From contig JAQSDT010000753.1 of NCBI GenBank assembly GCA_029946075.1, positions 1 through 12,148 of the forward strand: 12,148 nucleotides of DNA. The letters run 5' to 3'. The translations under genes were made by a program, and so were the position numbers. This document shows, piece after piece, positions 7,352 to 12,148 of the stretch (position 1 is the stretch's first letter; each line of letters begins with the position of its first letter). Under the pieces are notes generated by a model, which saw only the letters and a list, made by a program, of their open reading frames with translations, had not been told where the DNA came from and did not search any database. The stretch comes from a bacterium (GTDB lineage: Bacteria > Pseudomonadota > Alphaproteobacteria > Rhizobiales > Xanthobacteraceae).

Positions 7352-8179
7352 ATGCGCTGCCTCGTCGTTGCCGATCTGCACTATTCGTTGCCGCAGTTCG
7401 ACTGGCTGCTCGCGGCAGCGCCCGAATTCGATCTCGTCATTTTTGCCGGCGACGCGCTCGACATCGGCTCGATGGTCGATTTCCGCGCCCAGATTCTGGT
7501 GGTCAAAAAGTATCTGACCCTGCTGTCCCGCCTCACCCGCGTCATCCTCTGCTCGGGCAATCACGACCTCGACGAGCGCAGTCCCGAGGGCGAGAAGATC
7601 TCGCGCTGGGTCGGCGAAGTCCGCGAACTCGGCATCGTCTGCGACGGCGACAGCCTGACGATCGGCGATACACTGTTTACGGTATGCCCGTGGTGGGACG
7701 GACCGCTGGTCAAGAGCCGTCTCGAAGACCAGCTGCGTGATGCCTCGATCGCGCGCCCGCAGCGCTGGATCTGGGTGCATCACGCGCCGCCGGCGAATTC
7801 GCCGACGAGCTGGGGTGGCAAACGGTTTTTCGGCGACGTCGAACTGGTGCAGTGGATCAGGCAATACGAACCGTCGATGGTGATCTCGGGTCACGTCCAC
7901 CAGTCGCCGTTCATCCCGGACGGTTCGTGGTACGACCGGCTCGGCGACACCTGGGTGTTCAACACCGGTCTGCAGCACGGCCGCCCGCCGGTCTGCATCG
8001 TACTCGATCTCGACGAGGGCACCGCGTTCTGGCTTGCGGCCGGCGAAGCGCAATTTATCGACCTGCGCGCGCCGCTGGTGCGGCCGGCCGCCGAAATCGT
8101 GAATGTGCCGCCCTGGCTTACATCCTTGGGTCGGATTGCCGATCCGACCCTGGCGAGACCTGCGACGGCGGCAGGCTGA
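7352..8179 (+). CDS. Calcineurin-like metallophosphoesterase
   Basis: Cytoplasmic metal-dependent phosphoesterase (275 aa). The family's metal-binding motifs are in order: D8-L-H10, G33-D34, G69-N-H-D72, H143-H144 and G180-H-V-H183. These residues normally hold two metal ions that activate water for attack on a phosphoester. The motifs are complete, so an active enzyme is expected; the substrate could be a nucleotide, protein or other phosphoester and cannot be read from sequence. The size fits the single-domain family. There is no signal peptide. The ATG at 7352 lies only six residues before the first catalytic motif, so it is probably right, though the Shine-Dalgarno is poor. The C-terminal ~20 residues are encoded in DNA that is also the 3' end of the convergent gene at 8118-8603. 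Confidence 0.92.
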   Translation: MRCLVVADLHYSLPQFDWLLAAAPEFDLVIFAGDALDIGSMVDFRAQILVVKKYLTLLSRLTRVILCSGNHDLDERSPEGEKISRWVGEVRELGIVCDGDSLTIGDTLFTVCPWWDGPLVKSRLEDQLRDASIARPQRWIWVHHAPPANSPTSWGGKRFFGDVELVQWIRQYEPSMVISGHVHQSPFIPDGSWYDRLGDTWVFNTGLQHGRPPVCIVLDLDEGTAFWLAAGEAQFIDLRAPLVRPAAEIVNVPPWLTSLGRIADPTLARPATAAG

Positions 8180-8603
8180 TCATGCTCTGCAGGATTTCGC
8201 CGACCATCGACAGGTGATTTCCGTGACCGGCATATTGATGCATGAGATCGGCGAGATAGGTGGTGGCGATGTTGAGGCGTTGCGCCAGGAGCCGCGCGAT
8301 CAGGAGCGACACCGCCGGCTGATCGCGCAGGAACGCCGCCGCATCGTCGATTTCGTAGATCACCGAGTCGGATGCCGCCCGCACGGTCGCGGTGTGCGGC
8401 TGGTCGAGCAGCACCGACATCTCGCCGAACATCGCACCGGGCTCGGCAATCACGGCGACGACCGCGTCGCCCTTGATGACCTCAAGCCGTCCCTCGATCA
8501 GAACGAACAAATGTCCGGTCTTGCTGCCTTCATGGAGCACGGACGTGCCGGCGGCAATTTCCCGGCGGTTTCCGCCGGTGCAATAATCGAGAACTGCGCG
8601 CAT
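8118..8603 (-). CDS. Stand-alone cyclic nucleotide-binding domain protein
   Basis: The protein has 161 aa from an ATG at 8603, with GGAG at 8611-8614, 7 nt upstream. A longer in-frame start at 8732 gives an unusual Arg-rich N-terminus and was not chosen. One CAP/cNMP-binding beta-roll covers about residues 12-105. Its phosphate-binding cassette is visible as GAMFGEMSVLLDQPHTATV, with F59-G60-E61. Position 70 is His where cAMP-binding members usually have Arg. A helical tail follows (LLIARLLAQRLNIATTYLADL). There is no helix-turn-helix, channel or kinase domain, so it is not a CRP-type transcription factor. It may sense a ligand and act through protein contacts; this is inference. Its last 20 codons overlap the end of the metallophosphoesterase gene on the other strand. 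Confidence 0.87.
   Translation of the reverse strand: MRAVLDYCTGGNRREIAAGTSVLHEGSKTGHLFVLIEGRLEVIKGDAVVAVIAEPGAMFGEMSVLLDQPHTATVRAASDSVIYEIDDAAAFLRDQPAVSLLIARLLAQRLNIATTYLADLMHQYAGHGNHLSMVGEILQSMISLPPSQVSPGSDRQSDPRM
8128..8150. terminator. Perfect hairpin in the convergent 3' overlap
   Basis: GGGTCGGAT (8128-8136) and ATCCGACCC (8142-8150) form a perfect 9-bp stem with a 5-nt loop (TGCCG). The hairpin lies inside the coding ends of both the metallophosphoesterase and the CNB-domain gene, just before the CNB stop codon. Neither strand has a U-tract after it. It could be a bidirectional 3'-end structure or RNase barrier rather than a classical intrinsic terminator. Confidence 0.4.
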
Positions 8604-8766
8604 CGATTTTCTCCGTCCTGACTCGACCCGGCACCTTATCAAACGACGTTCGGAAGGCGCTTTGGATTCAAAGCACGAAGGATGCCAAACTCCCACAGCG
8701 ATCTTCGGTGGGCGGGCCCGATATCGGTTCACTTCCGACGAGGAAGAACTCTGCGCCCGGCATCGA

Positions 8767-8783
8767 TTTGGAATGACTCTAAA
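8767..8783. promoter_or_regulatory. ICE/Irr-like iron control box 1
   Basis: TTTGGAATGACTCTAAA is an imperfect palindrome: six of eight base pairs match across its dyad. It fits my memory of the rhizobial iron control element bound by Irr (roughly TTTAGAA-N3-TTCTAAA), with two mismatches. It lies 116 nt upstream of the start of the iron-binding protein gene, which suits iron-responsive control. The same gap also serves the divergent CNB gene, 164 nt away. Confidence 0.55.
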
Positions 8784-8789
8784 CTCAAT

Positions 8790-8806
8790 GCTGGAATCTA
8801 TCTAAA
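8790..8806. promoter_or_regulatory. ICE/Irr-like iron control box 2
   Basis: GCTGGAATCTATCTAAA repeats the core of box 1 (TGGAAT-N3-TCTAAA, 12 of 17 positions identical) exactly 23 bp further on, about two helical turns, so both boxes face the same side of the DNA. A short stem, GCGAC / GTCGC (8818-8832), follows. I could not place a confident -35/-10 pair in 8604-8899, and no gene is seen there. Confidence 0.5.
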
Positions 8807-8899
8807 TCACGACTTTCGCGACATACGGTCGCTGACGGCACCGTGGCCTCTGCGCTAGTCAATTCCGCATCGTCATTGTCCCGGCCGGAGCCATTCCCC

Positions 8900-9931
8900 A
8901 TGCTGAATTCGCGCAATTTCGCCGCAACCGCGGTATTGCTTGCCCTGTCCCTGCCCACCGCCCCGACGGGCGCGGCCGCCCAGGCCGGCGAGGTCAACGT
9001 CTACACCTACCGCGAAACCAAGCTGATCCAGCCGCTGTTTGACGCCTTCACCGCCGACACCGGCGTCAAGGTCAACGTCGTCTCCGCGAGTTCGGGCCTC
9101 GAGCAGCGCATGAAGGCCGAGGGCGCCAGCAGCCCGGCCGACGTGCTGCTGACCGTCGACCTCGGCCGCATCGACGACGCCGTGCAGGCCGGCGTCAGCC
9201 AGCCGATCAAGTCGGTCGTGGTCGACGAGACCGTGCCGGCGCAATACCGCGATCCGGATGGACACTGGGCCGGCATCTCGATGCGCGCCCGCGTGATCTA
9301 CGCCTCGAAGGACCGCGTCAAGCAGGACAAGATCACCTACGAGGAACTCGCCGACCCGAAGTGGAAGGGCAAGATCTGCATCCGCTCCGGCCAGCACATC
9401 TACAACAACGGCCTGTTCGCGGCCTACACCGCCAAGTACGGCGAAGCCAAAGCCGAGGAATGGCTGAAGGGCATCAAGGCCAATCTGGCGCAGAAGCCCT
9501 CGGGCGGCGACCGCGAAGCCGCGCGCGACGTGGCGGCCGGCAAGTGCGATATCGGCATCGGCAACACCTATTACTGGGCGCTGATGATGAACAACGACCC
9601 CGAGAAGAAGCCGTGGGCGGAAGCCACCAAGGTGATCCTGCCGACGTTCGAAGGCGGCGGTACCCACGTCAACCTGTCCGGCGTGCTGCTGGCCAGGAAC
9701 GCGCCCAACAAGGCCAACGGCGTCAAGCTGATCGAGTGGCTGCTCGGCGCCAAGGCGCAGCAGATCTACGCCGATTCCAACTACGAATATCCGGTCAAGG
9801 CAGGCGTCGCCGTCAACCCGACGATCGCCGGCTACGGCAAGCTCACCGCCGATTCGACGCCGATCGCCAAGATCGCCGCCAACCGCAAAGCCGCCTCGAC
9901 GCTGGTGGACAAGGTCGGATTCGATAATTGA
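8900..9931 (+). CDS. fbpA: Ferric iron ABC transporter, periplasmic binding protein
   Basis: Periplasmic Fe(III)-binding protein (343 aa) of the FbpA/FutA/AfuA type, delivering iron to the permease encoded next. I chose the ATG at 8900: GGAG lies at 8886-8889, and a signal peptide follows (R5, hydrophobic core, cut near GAAAQA at residues 24-29). A GTG at 8843 would add 19 residues before it. The mature protein starts EVNVYTYRETKLIQPLFDAF. Family markers are the tandem tyrosines in GNTYYWALM (Y224-Y225), which coordinate ferric iron in known members, and a PADVLLTVDLGRID segment. The two ICE-like boxes upstream suggest control by iron status. A strong hairpin follows the stop, so this abundant subunit may be expressed above the permease. 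Molybdate or thiamine specificity is unlikely given the YY motif. Confidence 0.92.
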   Translation: MLNSRNFAATAVLLALSLPTAPTGAAAQAGEVNVYTYRETKLIQPLFDAFTADTGVKVNVVSASSGLEQRMKAEGASSPADVLLTVDLGRIDDAVQAGVSQPIKSVVVDETVPAQYRDPDGHWAGISMRARVIYASKDRVKQDKITYEELADPKWKGKICIRSGQHIYNNGLFAAYTAKYGEAKAEEWLKGIKANLAQKPSGGDREAARDVAAGKCDIGIGNTYYWALMMNNDPEKKPWAEATKVILPTFEGGGTHVNLSGVLLARNAPNKANGVKLIEWLLGAKAQQIYADSNYEYPVKAGVAVNPTIAGYGKLTADSTPIAKIAANRKAASTLVDKVGFDN

Positions 9932-9962
9932 TCGCAGCGATCAGCGATACCGTTCACGACAA

Positions 9963-9993
9963 TATGCCCTCTCCCTCCAGGGGAGAGGGCATA
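9963..9993 (+). terminator. Strong 13-bp hairpin between the binding-protein and permease genes
   Basis: TATGCCCTCTCCC (9963-9975) and GGGAGAGGGCATA (9981-9993) form a perfect 13-bp stem with a 5-nt loop (TCCAG), starting 32 nt after the binding-protein stop. No T-run follows. It resembles the CCCTCTCCC...GGGAGAGGG palindromes scattered in Bradyrhizobium intergenic DNA. It may act as a partial terminator or an mRNA 3'-end stabiliser separating expression of the two transporter genes. Confidence 0.6.
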
Positions 9994-10034
9994 AACTTGC
10001 GTGGGGTTTCTGCATTTTACCTGCGTAGGCCGGC

Positions 10035-11681
10035 GTGAATCCCGCCTCGCACTCGGGCCGGATCGCCGCATCGATCGCGGTCGCGACCGCGGTCCTGGTC
10101 GCGGCTCCCGTCATTTCCATCATCGCGATCGCGCTGCAGCCGGCGCCTGACGTCTGGCAGCACCTGATCGCCTATGTGCTGCCGGCCACCATTCTCGATA
10201 CCGCGCTGTTGCTGCTCGGTGTCGGCACGCTGTCGCTGGTGATCGGCACCGGCACCGCATGGGCGGTATCGTTGCACGAGTTTCGCGGCCGGCGGATGCT
10301 GCTGTGGCTGCTGCCGCTGCCGCTGGCGATCCCGACCTATCTGGCCGCCTATGTCTATGTCGACCTGTTCGAGCCGCTCGGGCTCGTGCATCGCGCGCTC
10401 ATGTTCGTGCTTCCGACGCAGGAGGCGGTGCGCCTGCTGCCAGGCCTGCGCTCGCTGCCCGGGGCCGTCTTTGTGATGGCGCTGGTGCTGTACCCTTACG
10501 TCTATCTCTCCGCGCGGACGATGTTCCAGTTCCAGAGCGCGGAGTTCGCGGAGGCCGCCAAGACACTGGGCGCCGGACGCTGGACGATTTTCTGGCTTAT
10601 CTCGATGCCGATGGCGCGGCCGGCGCTCGCAGTCGGCGCCGCACTGGTGTCGCTGGAAACGCTCAACGACATCGGCGCATCCGAATATCTCGGCGTACGC
10701 ACGCTCACTGTTTCGATCTTCACCACCTGGCTCAACCGCGGCAGCCTTGCCGGCGCGGCGCAACTGTCGTGCTTCATGCTCGGCATCGTCGCCGTGCTGA
10801 TCGCGATTGAGCGCTACGGCCGCCGCAACGTCACGAGCGAATTTTCAGCCGAAAGCCCCAAGCTCACGCCGCCGAGCAAGCTCGCCGGCGCCAGGGGATT
10901 GCTCGCGCTGGCCGCCTGCCTGCTGCCCGTCTTGCTCGGCTTCGTCGTGCCGCTGTCGTTCCTCGCCTATCAGAGTTTCAAGCGCGGACTGTTCGTCAAT
11001 TTCGACGCGGCGCTGTGGCGTGACGCCTTCAACTCGGTGGCATTCGCCAGCATTGCGACGCTCGCTGCGCTCCTGCTCGGCTTTGCGACCATCCTGGCGT
11101 GGCGCTGGCGGCCGACGGCACTTCGCTACGTCGCCATGAACATCGCACAGCTCGGTTACACACTGCCGGGCCTGGTGCTGGCGCTCGGACTGCTGACGCC
11201 GGTGCTCGCCATCGATAACAGCCTGAACACGCTCGCCGGATGGCTCGGCCGCGCTGCACCGGGGCTGATCGTGGTCGGCTCGGGCGCCGCCGTCATCATC
11301 GCCTATGTGATCCGCTTCCTTGCGGTGCCGACCGGCTTCATCAAAGCCGGCTTCGAGCGGATCCCGCGCGACTATGACGACAGCGCGCGCGCCGCCGGCG
11401 CCGGCCAGGCCACGATGATGCGCATGATCCATCTGCCGCTGCTGCGGCCGGCGATGCTCGGCGCGGTTATCGTCGTGTTCGTCGATTGCCTGAAAGAGCT
11501 GCCGGCGACGCTGCTGCTGCGGCCGCTCAACGTCGATACGCTGGCGACCTCGATCTACCAGTTCGCCAGCCGCGGCAGCTTCGAGGAAGGCGCGCTCGCC
11601 GCGCTCCTGATCGTCGCGGCCAGTATCGGCCCGGTGGCGTGGTTGACGCGGTTTTCGGATATGCCGTCAGGGCCGGCGTAG
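10035..11681 (+). CDS. fbpB: Ferric iron ABC transporter, fused two-domain permease
   Basis: Inner-membrane permease (548 aa) with two BPD-transport domains in one chain, as in FbpB/AfuB. It forms the translocation path for iron delivered by the preceding binding protein. The two cytoplasmic EAA loops that contact the ATPase are visible at about 170-198 (EFAEAAKTLGAGRWTIFWL) and 446-474 (DYDDSARAAGAGQATMMRM). Roughly twelve hydrophobic segments are spread over both halves, with a hydrophilic linker near 265-285. The GTG at 10035 must be close to the true start: an in-frame TAG sits at 10026, and the first transmembrane helix begins within about ten residues. The only ribosome-site hint is AGG at 10027-10029. 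The gap from the binding-protein gene is 103 nt and holds the hairpin described separately. No ATPase gene follows. Confidence 0.92.
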   Translation: MNPASHSGRIAASIAVATAVLVAAPVISIIAIALQPAPDVWQHLIAYVLPATILDTALLLLGVGTLSLVIGTGTAWAVSLHEFRGRRMLLWLLPLPLAIPTYLAAYVYVDLFEPLGLVHRALMFVLPTQEAVRLLPGLRSLPGAVFVMALVLYPYVYLSARTMFQFQSAEFAEAAKTLGAGRWTIFWLISMPMARPALAVGAALVSLETLNDIGASEYLGVRTLTVSIFTTWLNRGSLAGAAQLSCFMLGIVAVLIAIERYGRRNVTSEFSAESPKLTPPSKLAGARGLLALAACLLPVLLGFVVPLSFLAYQSFKRGLFVNFDAALWRDAFNSVAFASIATLAALLLGFATILAWRWRPTALRYVAMNIAQLGYTLPGLVLALGLLTPVLAIDNSLNTLAGWLGRAAPGLIVVGSGAAVIIAYVIRFLAVPTGFIKAGFERIPRDYDDSARAAGAGQATMMRMIHLPLLRPAMLGAVIVVFVDCLKELPATLLLRPLNVDTLATSIYQFASRGSFEEGALAALLIVAASIGPVAWLTRFSDMPSGPA

Positions 11682-11696
11682 CGAGCAAGACCCTTC

Positions 11697-11817
11697 GTCG
11701 TCCCGGCGAATGCCGGAACCCATAATTCCGGTCATCTGTTGCTTGAAAGAAGGTCTCTGCCCTCAGCGCTCTATCGCGAGGCCGCGGCGTATGGGTCCCG
11801 GCGTTCGCCGGGACGAC
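11697..11817. repeat. Dispersed-type inverted-repeat element (~121 bp, MITE/REP-like)
   Basis: The left arm (11697-11724) and the right arm (11790-11817) are 28 nt each and reverse-complementary at 26 positions. Each arm is itself palindromic around CCGGCGAATGCCGG (left) and CCCGGCGTTCGCCGGG (right). The arms face outward with GTCGTCCCGGCG at the ends and CCCATA inside. About 65 nt lie between them with no coding potential. Elements with these ends are, as I recall, common between Bradyrhizobium genes. No transposase and no clear target duplication were found. It lies between convergent genes and could also fold to end both transcripts. Confidence 0.7.
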
Positions 11818-11834
11818 ACCCACCTTCTTTCAGC

Positions 11835-12148
11835 TCACGCGTTCTTCAGCGCGACCCGAAAATCGGCTTCGGTCTTGGACTTCACTTCGTCGAGCGTGAC
11901 GCCGTCGGCGAGCTCGATCAGCGCCATGCCGTCCTTGCCGTGCTTGTCGATGGTGAAGACGGCGAGATCCGTCACCACCATGTCGACGACCTTCTCGCCG
12001 GTCAGCGGCAGATTGCACTGCTTCAGCAGCTTCGGGCCGTCCTTGGCGGAGTGCTCCATCACGACGACGACGCGCTTGACGCCGGCGACGAGATCCATCG
12101 CGCCGCCCATGCCCTTCACCATCTTGCCGGGGATCATCCAGTTGGCGA
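11835..12148 (-). CDS. scoB: 3-oxoacid CoA-transferase subunit B, C-terminal part (5' end outside window)
   Basis: About 104 codons of the C-terminal half of the beta subunit of a CoA-transferase (family I; full length usually ~210-220 aa). The frame is open to the right edge: upstream of the ATG at 12137 it reads A-N-W, so that ATG is internal, not the start. Family landmarks are the NWMIPGKMVKGMGGAMDLV segment, VVVVMEHSAKDG, LLKQCNLPLTG and the VVTDLAVF motif. With its alpha subunit the enzyme moves CoA from succinyl-CoA to a 3-oxoacid such as acetoacetate, in ketone-body or polyhydroxybutyrate use. The catalytic glutamate lies before the part seen here. AtoA or PcaJ-type substrate preference cannot be excluded. 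It is convergent with the iron permease gene. Confidence 0.88.
   Translation of the reverse strand, partial: ANWMIPGKMVKGMGGAMDLVAGVKRVVVVMEHSAKDGPKLLKQCNLPLTGEKVVDMVVTDLAVFTIDKHGKDGMALIELADGVTLDEVKSKTEADFRVALKNA

Noticed and set aside
6692..8053. Long minus-strand open frame (453 codons) over the small-gene pair and the metallophosphoesterase
   Set aside because: Its composition is Arg/Ala/Asp-rich with no motif. It lies opposite genes with clear motifs and overlapping starts and stops, so it is a high-GC antisense shadow.
8103..8621. Plus-strand open frame opposite the CNB-domain gene
   Set aside because: The minus strand carries a recognisable cNMP-binding cassette and a Shine-Dalgarno; the plus frame has neither.
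10017..10763. Minus-strand open frame opposite the iron permease
   Set aside because: It is Gln/Arg/His-rich and low in complexity, opposite a permease with two EAA loops, so it is a shadow.
1..12148. CRISPR array, tRNA/rRNA gene, phage or defence system
   Set aside because: No spaced direct-repeat array, cloverleaf, rRNA-like stretch, integrase, transposase or known defence domain was seen on either strand.

Overview
The window is GC-rich DNA with strong G/C preference at third codon positions. It most likely comes from an alphaproteobacterium of the Bradyrhizobium/Rhodopseudomonas group (Nitrobacteraceae). This rests on three things: a PdhS-like kinase C-terminus, a palindromic repeat of the style scattered through Bradyrhizobium genomes, and paired ICE/Irr-like boxes in front of an iron-transport gene. 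The assignment is inferred from sequence style and remembered families; no search was run.

Left part (1-6229): the window opens inside a PAS-containing sensor histidine kinase. A candidate terminator and an intergenic gap follow. Next is a compact tripartite tricarboxylate transporter operon in the order tctC-tctB-tctA, whose coding regions overlap by 4 nt and 1 nt. A Tat-exported substrate-binding protein of the PF04392 (TrpX-like) family follows on the same strand, with no permease or ATPase of its own.

Middle (6230-8603): a small convergent hypothetical gene on the minus strand, then two small plus-strand genes of unknown function that overlap by ATGA. A calcineurin-like metallophosphoesterase follows. 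Its 3' end overlaps by 62 bp the 3' end of a convergent gene for a stand-alone cyclic-nucleotide-binding-domain protein. A perfect hairpin sits in that overlap.

Right part (8604-12148): the intergenic region upstream of the iron-binding protein carries two TGGAAT-N3-TCTAAA elements 23 bp apart, which resemble the rhizobial iron control element bound by Irr. The ferric-iron ABC transporter has a periplasmic binding protein and a fused two-domain permease. A strong 13-bp hairpin lies between them, and no ATPase gene is adjacent. A ~121-bp inverted-repeat element then separates the permease from a convergent gene for the B subunit of a 3-oxoacid CoA-transferase, which runs off the right edge.

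Most of the window is ordinary transport and signalling content. I see no clear new multi-gene system. The best leads are the tandem ICE-like boxes, the overlap with its hairpin, the degenerate kinase ATP-lid, and the unknown small-gene pair.
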